Assembly: GCA_001437625.1 (NCBI GenBank)
Contig: LIAL01000002.1
Location: 1-38,544, forward strand
DNA length: 38,544 bases
Direction: 5' to 3'
Origin: Nitrosopumilus sp. BACL13 MAG-121220-bin23
GTDB lineage: Archaea; Thermoproteota; Nitrososphaeria; Nitrososphaerales; Nitrosopumilaceae
In this document: piece after piece, positions 23,676-30,710 of the stretch
Layout of the letters: the number at the start of each line of letters is the position of its first letter
Numbering within the stretch: position 1 is the stretch's first letter
Translations under genes and position numbers: made by a program
Notes under the pieces: generated by a model
What the model saw: the letters and a program-made list of their open reading frames with translations, nothing else
Database searches by the model: none
Told to the model about the DNA's origin: nothing

Positions 23676-26124
23676 TTTTTGCGTATGTGATAACTCCTAT
23701 GATTACTATGATTAGTATAGATGGGATCATCCATGTGTTGTGATTTATTTTATTTTCAATATTTGATATGCTTATCATTGCACTAGGTAATTCCACATTA
23801 TTTTTACTAATTAGAAAACTTGATTCATAGAAATCTGGTTTTAAAACTGAATTTGAAATTGCAAATACTTTGATACTGTTTGCCCCTGGTTGCAATTTTT
23901 CTGTTATCTCTGATGTTATTTCTATGGTAACCTTATTTTCTTTAACATTTAATTTTTCTGAGGCTTGAATATTCCCTTTACTATCCATTAAAAAATATAA
24001 TATTGAATCTGTGTTTTCTGCTTCAATTAAAATATCTGTACTCTCTCCATATTGAATTATTTTATCCATATCAATTTTTTTAATAATTGGAAATTGCACG
24101 TTCTCAAACTCTGACCATTTACCAATTTTAAATGGATATGATTCATCATCAAATGCTTTTACTATGATTGTCCTTGATTCTGGGGAATATGATTCCAAAT
24201 AAAATGGACCGTTACTAATTACGGCATGATTATTTTCTTCAATCCATTTAATTGATGATTCATATCTATTTTCATAATATCGCTGTGTGTTTTCATTTTG
24301 TTTTAATGAGTTTGGAATGAATTCTTTATTTTTATATTCTTGCAGATTCTCTTTAATTATTTCTGCATCTTTTGGAACAATTAATGATAACCAATTAACA
24401 CTCTTAGCTGTAGCTCCTGATCTTGAAAATGATACCTTTCCATCCATTACTGCTTTTTCCATAGATGATGTTATTTCCCATGGAATTGGGCTCCATAAAG
24501 CAGCCCACTCTGCAATTTCATTTTCATCAAAATGCCAATAATCTACATATACTTCAATAGTATCGCTATCAATTTGATTTATCCCTATGATTGTCTGAAT
24601 ACTTTGCGCTGCTCTTGGTGTAAACTCTGTATCAAATGTTTTATCATTTGCACCATTTTGTGTTCCCCACTCGATTGTAAAATACAATGAATGCAAAATA
24701 TCATTCATATCCATTGACTGTCCATTATGCCAATTACTAAATTTAAAATCAAATGTTACCTTACTTGTTGCAAGTGTGTTTGTTGGAACATTGTTCCATT
24801 TTTGTGATGTTGGATCCCACATTTTAGCCTCAATTGGAACTTCAATCTTTTGATTTAATCCTAATGTTTCAACTTCCCACTGCGCTCTAACTGGAAATGT
24901 TTCTCCTGTAAATGGGTGCTTGAATGTTACAGGGTCTGAAATTATTCCCCAGATTTGTCTACTGTATGTATCTGTTAAACCCATCACTGGATTCCATGCT
25001 CCTTGATAAATTTGCTTTACAGCAATTACTAATTCGTTATCATTATTTTTTGCATTAATTGGAGTGAATCTACTTGGAACCCCAGCTCCTAAATCATTAA
25101 TCACTCCTTCTACATTTTGATTTACAACATATTGATCAATTTTACTTGCTAGAAAAATTCTCACTGATTCATTAATTCCTTCTACCACTGCTTCTTGAAT
25201 TAATTGCGTTCTTTTTTCTGATGTTTCAAAACTTCCTTTGTATATTTCTTGAGTTAACTCATCTAATTTTTTATTTTCATAATTCCAATATGTCGGGTCG
25301 TTAAACCCTGGCATATTTGAAAACCATGGTGAATACATTTGACTTAGTCCTATTGAATCATATTTTACAAATGCAGAGCGCCCCCATCCTTCTGTGTATA
25401 AATTCCATTTTGAATCTGCTGGATTTGATCCATAAACTACAACAAATGCTTTATTCAAATCACCATAGTCTTTTTTTACTGTAAATCCCATATTTTCTAA
25501 TTCTGCTGATAATATCTCTCCAATTGACTTTCTAACTGGATCATCACTTCGAATAAAAATTGTTATTTGAATTTCATCATCTTCAATTTTCCATTTATTA
25601 TCAATTTTTACTGCACCACGCTCCACCAGTGACTCTGAAATAATCTCTTCAGCTAATGTTGGATTGTATTTAAAATTGAATGATTCTAATTGTTTTATTA
25701 TTGTAAGATACTCTGGATCTGTTGGTCCATAGTATGAAATAATTGGAGATCCATATCCTCCCATCAATTCATTAACAATCATTTTTCTATCTACTAAGTA
25801 GTTCAAGGCAAATCTGGCGTCTTTACTTGAAAATGGATTAAATTTTTCTGATTCTGCTGGATTCACCAATATGCTGTATGATCCTCCTGTGGAATCAAAA
25901 ACTTTCAACCCCTCCCTTGACTGATTGCTTTCTAACCTATCTGATGAAATTCTATAATAATACATGTCAAGATTACCATTTCTTACTTCTTCTAATGCTG
26001 TATTTTCATCTAAATACTGAATAAATTTTATTGAATCTACAAAAGTATTTTTTTCTGCAAATACTTCATTATGTGTTATTACTATAATTGAAAGAGCTAG
26101 TATGATTACTAGCATTTTTTTCAT
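23647..26124 (-). CDS. Membrane-anchored family 5 solute-binding protein
   Basis: An 825-residue SBP_bac_5-type protein (dipeptide/oligopeptide/nickel class), with an N-terminal signal peptide (about 1-23, EVFA end) and one C-terminal transmembrane helix near 793-812 followed by a basic tail. The double N-terminal lobe carries family features such as AEIISESLVERGAV and QIWGIISDPVTFKHPF. It should sit on the outer face of the membrane. No permease or ATPase gene is nearby, so its partners are elsewhere, or it has a non-transport role. It is longer than typical peptide-binding proteins (about 550) owing to extra C-terminal beta-rich and anchor sequence. A TATA-like GGTTTTATTAG is centred about 26 bases before the ATG. 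Confidence 0.83.
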   Translation of the reverse strand: MKKMLVIILALSIIVITHNEVFAEKNTFVDSIKFIQYLDENTALEEVRNGNLDMYYYRISSDRLESNQSREGLKVFDSTGGSYSILVNPAESEKFNPFSSKDARFALNYLVDRKMIVNELMGGYGSPIISYYGPTDPEYLTIIKQLESFNFKYNPTLAEEIISESLVERGAVKIDNKWKIEDDEIQITIFIRSDDPVRKSIGEILSAELENMGFTVKKDYGDLNKAFVVVYGSNPADSKWNLYTEGWGRSAFVKYDSIGLSQMYSPWFSNMPGFNDPTYWNYENKKLDELTQEIYKGSFETSEKRTQLIQEAVVEGINESVRIFLASKIDQYVVNQNVEGVINDLGAGVPSRFTPINAKNNDNELVIAVKQIYQGAWNPVMGLTDTYSRQIWGIISDPVTFKHPFTGETFPVRAQWEVETLGLNQKIEVPIEAKMWDPTSQKWNNVPTNTLATSKVTFDFKFSNWHNGQSMDMNDILHSLYFTIEWGTQNGANDKTFDTEFTPRAAQSIQTIIGINQIDSDTIEVYVDYWHFDENEIAEWAALWSPIPWEITSSMEKAVMDGKVSFSRSGATAKSVNWLSLIVPKDAEIIKENLQEYKNKEFIPNSLKQNENTQRYYENRYESSIKWIEENNHAVISNGPFYLESYSPESRTIIVKAFDDESYPFKIGKWSEFENVQFPIIKKIDMDKIIQYGESTDILIEAENTDSILYFLMDSKGNIQASEKLNVKENKVTIEITSEITEKLQPGANSIKVFAISNSVLKPDFYESSFLISKNNVELPSAMISISNIENKINHNTWMIPSILIIVIIGVITYAKIKVNRNRQE

Positions 26125-26149
26125 ATCGTTATTTCTTAATGCTTCTAAT

Positions 26150-26198
26150 AAAACCTATATCCTGATTTCTTGATATCCTAATTACCTAAAACCTATAT
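26150..26198. repeat. Direct 11-bp repeats in divergent promoter region
   Basis: AAAACCTATAT occurs twice, at 26150-26160 and 26188-26198, spaced 38 bases between starts and each followed by a CCTG within 2-3 bases. The left copy overlaps the TATA-like box of the solute-binding protein gene (minus strand), the right copy the TATA-like box of the nuclease gene (plus strand). They may be regulator sites shared by both promoters, or coincidental promoter similarity. Confidence 0.35.
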
Positions 26199-26223
26199 TT
26201 CCTGTATTGCACAAAAATCACAA

Positions 26224-26859
26224 TTGAAAATTTATCCCAAAATGATTACCAGTTTAAATGGAATAATTCAAGGCGGTGTATCTGTCAAGGATTTTTCTAC
26301 TGTTACTGAAATTAATCTAAATGACTCTAAAGATATTTTAAATAATTTCATCGATAATGGAATTGGAACACTAACAGACGATTTCTATTATTTTGAAGCC
26401 GGTGATAAATTAAAAATTGCGATTTCCTTCCTTCAACATGGGTTACCTTTAGATGAAATTTCAATTGCATTGGATTGGAGAGATTTTGAAGGTTTAACTG
26501 CTGAAATTTTATTTTCAAAAAATTTTGCTGTGATTAAAAATTTAATGCTAACAAAACCTAGGATGGAGATTGATGTTGTTGGAATTCGTTTAGGTATTGC
26601 GATATTAATTGATTGTAAGCATTGGAAAACATATAGTCAATCATCCTTGTCATCTGCTGTCCAAAAACAAATTGAAAGAACCAAACAGTACGTTGCTAAA
26701 ACTCCTGGTTCTACTGCTGTACCTGTTATTGTCACTTTACATCAAGATAAAATTAACTTTGTTGATAAAGTTCCAATTGTACCTATTTTTCAATTTGCTT
26801 CATTTATTGATGAATTTTATGGTAATGTTGATCAAATGAAAACTATAGGAACAGACTAG
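26224..26859 (+). CDS. Winged-helix plus PD-(D/E)XK nuclease-like protein
   Basis: A 211-residue two-part protein. Residues about 1-80 look like a helix-turn-helix/winged-helix unit; residues about 85-200 carry a PD-(D/E)XK-type core: Glu94 in a helix, EIDVVGIRLG with Asp117, and LIDCKHWK with Asp130 and Lys132 followed by His. This layout is shared with Mrr-like endonucleases and archaeal Holliday-junction-type nucleases. It acts presumably on DNA. TTG at 26224 fits a TATA box about 28 bases upstream; ATG at 26242 is an alternative. The 3' end overlaps the convergent DUF2070 gene by 17 bases. Confidence 0.72.
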   Translation: MKIYPKMITSLNGIIQGGVSVKDFSTVTEINLNDSKDILNNFIDNGIGTLTDDFYYFEAGDKLKIAISFLQHGLPLDEISIALDWRDFEGLTAEILFSKNFAVIKNLMLTKPRMEIDVVGIRLGIAILIDCKHWKTYSQSSLSSAVQKQIERTKQYVAKTPGSTAVPVIVTLHQDKINFVDKVPIVPIFQFASFIDEFYGNVDQMKTIGTD

Positions 26860-28588
26860 TTATGAATAATCCTAGACTGGCAATTACAAAAATTTTAGTA
26901 ATTTTCAAAGAGTTGTCTAAAGCTTTTGAATAATCTTCATAGATACTCTTACCCATAACTCTAACACTAGTTTCATTTTCTAAAATTTCATATTTTGCTG
27001 ATAGCATATTCAATTGTGAATTTTCTGCAATTTTACTAAACCATTTTGAAATTTTATCTGAACTTGTAATTAATCCTAATTGATAATACCCATTTCTGTT
27101 TCTTGCTTTAACTGCTGCATAGTGTGTATCTGACGTGCAAATTTCTAATAAATTATTTCCGTTATTTGAAAAGTCTTCTATGATTTTCTCTCTAACTCCG
27201 TTTTCCATGTTGTTAGAGTCTGCCCATCCTAGAAAATATTTTTTATTATTAATTTTTAGACATGTAATTCCTAATCCTCCCATTCCAATATCTTCTGCCC
27301 ATACATCCATCTCTTCTGTATTTGCATATCCAAACTCTATTGGGAAACTATCTTTTGTAATCAATGAATCCAAACATGATTTAGCAGCTTTTAACATATC
27401 ATCACCATCTTCTTTTGAAATTTCTTCGCCCATTGCATTGTGACAATCAACAGTCATTATTTTTGTATAATTTCTATTATCTCCATACTGTTCAATTTCT
27501 TTTTTTATGTAATTGGGAATATCTTCCATGCCGTGTGGCGATAATGATAATAACAATAATGGATTGTTTCCAAAAAGTATTCCTGTAACCCTTGCTTTGT
27601 TAATTTGAACCACTACTGGCTCTGTACATTTCATACCTTCTTCTTTTATTTCAAAATTTTGCAAGTTATTTAGATAATTATCTACTTCATTTCTTGATGG
27701 TAAATTTAACGCATGGTCTGATATGCTATGCATTACCATTGCAGATGATGATAAATTTTTGTAAATCAGGTATGGGATATTACTGCCTCCTACTGGATGA
27801 TATGGTCCTGGGTGTATCTCTGGTAAAACCATTCTAAATTCTTTAGTTCCATCTTGTGATGATAATTTTATTTGAAATGTTGCAACTTTAGTTTCAGTTG
27901 CGTGTTCTCCCATCAATTCTTCAGCATCACTAACATCGTTACCTTGTGATGCAAGATATGCTTGAATGGTTTTATGTGTACTTTTCATTCCAGGTCTTCC
28001 TGCTCTATCTGTTACTGCTGACCATGCAGTTGCAATAATTAAAAATGAAAATCCATATGCTAGTACAATTGGGTCCGTGAGCATTGAAATCCATCTATCT
28101 TGTGGAATCAATACCAAAAACATTGCTAGTGGTTGAATGAATGCAATTGCCCATGCTTTTTTTAGACTTGCCCCCAATGTTGTTGTGTATAGGCCAATTC
28201 TAAAACTTGCAAAAAGTATCATTCCAAATGTGATAAAAAACAATGATGCTTCTTTTGATAATACGACACTTGCTAGTAATCCCATTAGAATTGTAACTAC
28301 CCAAAGCATATTTCCAAAAAGTGATGAATGCAGTGATTTTGAATATTCTTTTTTCTTTGCAAATTTTATGTCTAGTAATTGCATTGCAGCCATTATTCCT
28401 AATACCATTGGTATCTTGTACCAAAATTCATTGAACTCCAAGCTGAGATATCCAAAATATGTTGCAAGCACAATTACTATTCCTACTACCAATGAGCCTA
28501 CTAGTGAAAAATACTTGGATCCTGGATTTACTAAAGTAAGAGAAAATCTATCGTGTATGTTTGAAACATCATCTGACTCTTGTTCCAT
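26843..28588 (-). CDS. DUF2070 membrane protein with putative hydrolase-like domain
   Basis: A 581-residue archaeal DUF2070 protein. It has about seven transmembrane helices in residues 25-195 and a large soluble part of about 350 residues with one more helix at the C-terminus (about 560-580). The soluble part has His/Asp-rich conserved-looking motifs: EIHPGPYHPVGGSN (258-270), HSISDHALNLPS (287-298), SPHGMEDIP, TVDCHNAMGE and CTSDTHYAAVK, which look like a metal or catalytic site. No function is established for the family. It starts seven bases after the Sec61 beta stop, suggesting a shared transcript and possibly a link to protein export. Confidence 0.85.
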   Translation of the reverse strand: MEQESDDVSNIHDRFSLTLVNPGSKYFSLVGSLVVGIVIVLATYFGYLSLEFNEFWYKIPMVLGIMAAMQLLDIKFAKKKEYSKSLHSSLFGNMLWVVTILMGLLASVVLSKEASLFFITFGMILFASFRIGLYTTTLGASLKKAWAIAFIQPLAMFLVLIPQDRWISMLTDPIVLAYGFSFLIIATAWSAVTDRAGRPGMKSTHKTIQAYLASQGNDVSDAEELMGEHATETKVATFQIKLSSQDGTKEFRMVLPEIHPGPYHPVGGSNIPYLIYKNLSSSAMVMHSISDHALNLPSRNEVDNYLNNLQNFEIKEEGMKCTEPVVVQINKARVTGILFGNNPLLLLSLSPHGMEDIPNYIKKEIEQYGDNRNYTKIMTVDCHNAMGEEISKEDGDDMLKAAKSCLDSLITKDSFPIEFGYANTEEMDVWAEDIGMGGLGITCLKINNKKYFLGWADSNNMENGVREKIIEDFSNNGNNLLEICTSDTHYAAVKARNRNGYYQLGLITSSDKISKWFSKIAENSQLNMLSAKYEILENETSVRVMGKSIYEDYSKALDNSLKITKIFVIASLGLFITSLFL

Positions 28589-28595
28589 TATTTTT

Positions 28596-28760
28596 TCACG
28601 GAGCTAAAAATGAATCAATTATCCATGAAACTGCAATTAGGGCAATTGGAATTGACATTACTATTTTTGGATCTATTTTGAAACCTTTTGTTTCATCTTC
28701 AAAGAATCTCATAAGACCCCCACTTGATGCTGGAAGTGGTGCTGCTTTCTTATCTGCCAT
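28596..28760 (-). CDS. secG: Preprotein translocase Sec61 subunit beta
   Basis: Read on the minus strand from ATG 28760: MADKKAAPLPASSGGLMRFF, EDETKGFKIDPKIV, a transmembrane helix (about 33-50) and the end DSFLAP, stop TGA at 28596; 54 residues. The 'SSGGLMRFFEDE...GFKIDPKIV' layout is the archaeal Sec61 beta signature: a cytosolic N-terminus followed by one C-terminal TM helix. It is a non-essential subunit of the SecYE channel. It forms an operon with DUF2070, seven bases downstream. The symbol follows common archaeal usage (secG/sec61b). Confidence 0.93.
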   Translation of the reverse strand: MADKKAAPLPASSGGLMRFFEDETKGFKIDPKIVMSIPIALIAVSWIIDSFLAP

Positions 28761-28798
28761 TATGATTCAGAAAAATAAATTTTAACATAAAAACTTTA

Positions 28799-29128
28799 TT
28801 ATTGTTTTTTGACCTTTTCGATCATTTCCAGTAGTAAATTGATTGATTTTAGTATGGATTGCTGTTTGTCGTGATCCATTTCCTGTTCTAACTCTTTTGA
28901 TAATGCCTCTAATTTTTTCTCTAGTATTTTATTTAGCGGTTTCTCATTTTTTTCTTCATTTTCCTCAGTTACTATTTTTCTTTTTTCTGGTGTCCGTCCA
29001 CATTTTGTACACAATGCTTGTCCTTCTTTCATTACTCTTACTCCATTACAATATGGACATGGTTCACTTAGCAACGTTGCCCCATTTAGTAACATTTCAG
29101 CAGCTTTTTTTCTAAGTTCTTCTGACAT
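28799..29128 (-). CDS. ZNRD2/SSSCA1-like zinc-ribbon protein (UPF0148-like)
   Basis: A 109-residue protein of the Sjogren's syndrome/scleroderma autoantigen 1 family: LRKKAAEMLLNGATLLSEPC then C24-PY-C27 and C40-TK-C43, forming a zinc ribbon, followed by a long charged coiled-coil tail (about 55-109). The family is widespread in archaea with no settled function. It lies 38 bases upstream of Sec61 beta on the same strand and may be co-transcribed. TTTTTAAAATAG lies about 23 bases before its ATG. Confidence 0.88.
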   Translation of the reverse strand: MSEELRKKAAEMLLNGATLLSEPCPYCNGVRVMKEGQALCTKCGRTPEKRKIVTEENEEKNEKPLNKILEKKLEALSKELEQEMDHDKQQSILKSINLLLEMIEKVKKQ

Positions 29129-29228
29129 TATTTTTTTCTTATTTTTCTATTTTAAAAATCTGATTATTTTGATTTTCTATATTCAAAGAAGGCTTAATAG
29201 TCCGTATCCTTGGATTAATATCGAACGT

Positions 29229-29537
29229 ATGGCGGTAATTTGTAATACTTGTGGTCTTCCCGAAGACTTGTGTGCATGTGGAGAACTTGCTAAAGATAGC
29301 ACTAAAATTATAATTCGCTTAGAAACTAGACGATTTAAGAAAAAAGGTACTATGATTGAAGGATTAGATCCAAAATTAAATAATTTAGAAACTGTTGCAA
29401 AAGATCTTAAAAATAAATATGCTTGTGGTGGTACTGCAAAAGAAGGCTATATTTTCTTACAAGGTGATCATAGAGATACAATTAAGGAGACCCTTGTTCA
29501 TTTGGGTTTTGCAGAAGATACTATAGAACTTCATTAG
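29229..29537 (+). CDS. Translation initiation factor aIF1 (SUI1)
   Basis: A 102-residue archaeal aIF1. It begins with a zinc-knuckle-like CNTCGLPEDLCAC (Cys 5, 8, 15, 17), then the SUI1 fold: TKIIIRLETRRFKKKGTMIEG, LETVAKDLKNKYACGGTAK and YIFLQGDHRDTIKETLVHLG. It monitors start-codon selection on the small ribosomal subunit. ATG at 29229 gives the family N-terminus; a longer in-frame extension from 29169 is not needed. Divergent from the SSSCA1-like gene. Confidence 0.93.
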   Translation: MAVICNTCGLPEDLCACGELAKDSTKIIIRLETRRFKKKGTMIEGLDPKLNNLETVAKDLKNKYACGGTAKEGYIFLQGDHRDTIKETLVHLGFAEDTIELH

Positions 29538-29544
29538 AACAAAA

Positions 29545-30519
29545 TTGCAAAATCAAAATAAAATAATTCAATTACTTGGTATTCCTTTCACAGCTTTATT
29601 ATCTATAATTTTTGGATTACTTTTGATTTCTTTTCCTGTTGGAATTTATGTTGTGTTTGAAAGTGATATTGGCGATGACATTCATTATGATTACCCTATA
29701 ACTCATTTAGATATTTTTAGTCAAACTGATTTCTATCAATCCTCCATTGATATTACCCTCGGTGACGCATTTGCTATTTTATGGATGTTTTATCTGATTA
29801 TTTTTGTAATTGCTCTTCTTGGACCTAAACAACATTTTCTAAAATCTATTTCATCTTTAATTTCTATGGGCAAATATGATGCCAAATTAAATTATATGTT
29901 TGCTATGACAAAATGGCTATCTATACTGATTCTAATTTCTGCAATAATTAATTTCATTCAGGAATCCTTTGGAATTGTAACTATTCCTCCTCTTGGAGGA
30001 AATAGTTTGATTCAATTTTTCTACGTATCTTTTGCACCTCTATTGGAAGAATTTATTTTTCGTATAATTTTAATTGGAATTCCGTTGTTTGTCTTGTACT
30101 CTGGTCGAGCATCAATACGTTATTTTGTAAAATGTTTGTGGAGTCCTTCTTCATTAAATATACTCAATTCTAAAAAAGCAATTTTATTAATTATTTTTGT
30201 TGGTATTTTATTTGGATTTGCTCATATTGCATTTAGTGATTCTTGGAGTGATGGTAAGTTTGCTCAGGCAACTGTAGGTGGTATAATTCTAGGTTGGGTA
30301 TATCTTAGGTATGGGATTGTTGTTTCACTTTTAATTCATTGGGCTACAAATTATTTTATTTTTGCATATGCTCATTTTATTTCTCAAATTAACTATGTTC
30401 CTTTAGAAATCGCTTTTACTAATCCTTTAATGTCATCCTTAGAATGGATATTCTTATTTTCTGGTGTACTGGGTGTTTCTATTCTACTTTTAAATAAATT
30501 TTATTTAAAAATTTTTTAA
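29545..30519 (+). CDS. CPBP-family intramembrane metalloprotease
   Basis: A 324-residue protein with about eight transmembrane segments and the three CPBP (CAAX protease/Abi) motifs: EE-xxx-R at 168-173 (LLEEFIFRIIL), FGFAH at residues 223-227 and HWATNYF with His265. These place two Glu and His residues at the site in the membrane, as in Rce1. Substrate unknown; in archaea no CAAX prenyl targets are known, so peptide or immunity-like roles are open. Start is TTG at 29545, eight bases after the aIF1 stop, so it follows aIF1 in the same transcript. Confidence 0.85.
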   Translation: MQNQNKIIQLLGIPFTALLSIIFGLLLISFPVGIYVVFESDIGDDIHYDYPITHLDIFSQTDFYQSSIDITLGDAFAILWMFYLIIFVIALLGPKQHFLKSISSLISMGKYDAKLNYMFAMTKWLSILILISAIINFIQESFGIVTIPPLGGNSLIQFFYVSFAPLLEEFIFRIILIGIPLFVLYSGRASIRYFVKCLWSPSSLNILNSKKAILLIIFVGILFGFAHIAFSDSWSDGKFAQATVGGIILGWVYLRYGIVVSLLIHWATNYFIFAYAHFISQINYVPLEIAFTNPLMSSLEWIFLFSGVLGVSILLLNKFYLKIF

Positions 30520-30546
30520 TTTAAAACTAACCTGTATTGACAAGTT

Positions 30547-30639
30547 ATGGTCTTGATCTTATTCGTACATGAAACAAGAAATTCTGATGAAGGAATATGC
30601 TACCAAGAAATACTAGAAAAGTTAACAGTTTTTACCTAA
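30547..30639 (+). CDS. 30-residue small ORF with own promoter and terminator
   Basis: ATG 30547 to TAA 30639: MVLILFVHETRNSDEGICYQ, then EILEKLTVFT. It fills the gap between the CPBP gene and the ATP-grasp fusion. A TTTAAAA box (30520-30526) is centred about 24 bases before the ATG, matching the local leaderless rule, and a hairpin plus T-run lies just after the stop. It could be a small protein, a short leader or a remnant. No similarity recognised. Confidence 0.35.
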   Translation: MVLILFVHETRNSDEGICYQEILEKLTVFT

Positions 30640-30643
30640 ACGA

Positions 30644-30667
30644 GTATCTTTTAAGATACATTTTTTC
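30644..30667 (+). terminator. Hairpin plus oligo-T terminator
   Basis: GTATCTT and AAGATAC form a seven-bp stem with a two-base loop at 30644-30659, followed by A and a run of six T (30661-30666). It ends the small ORF, or the upstream aIF1-CPBP transcript, about 40 bases before the ATP-grasp gene. Confidence 0.55.
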
Positions 30668-30710
30668 CAGTCAAGATCAGTTTTTGTACTAGTTCCAAAT
30701 TCTAGATGTG

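Noticed and set aside
29169..29228. N-terminal extension of aIF1
   Set aside because: In frame, but the zinc-knuckle start at ATG 29229 matches the family, and the extension overlaps the likely promoter region.
29545..30519. CPBP protease as a phage-defence (abortive infection) gene
   Set aside because: The family includes such proteins, but the gene sits right behind aIF1 and no other defence gene is near, so there is no support.
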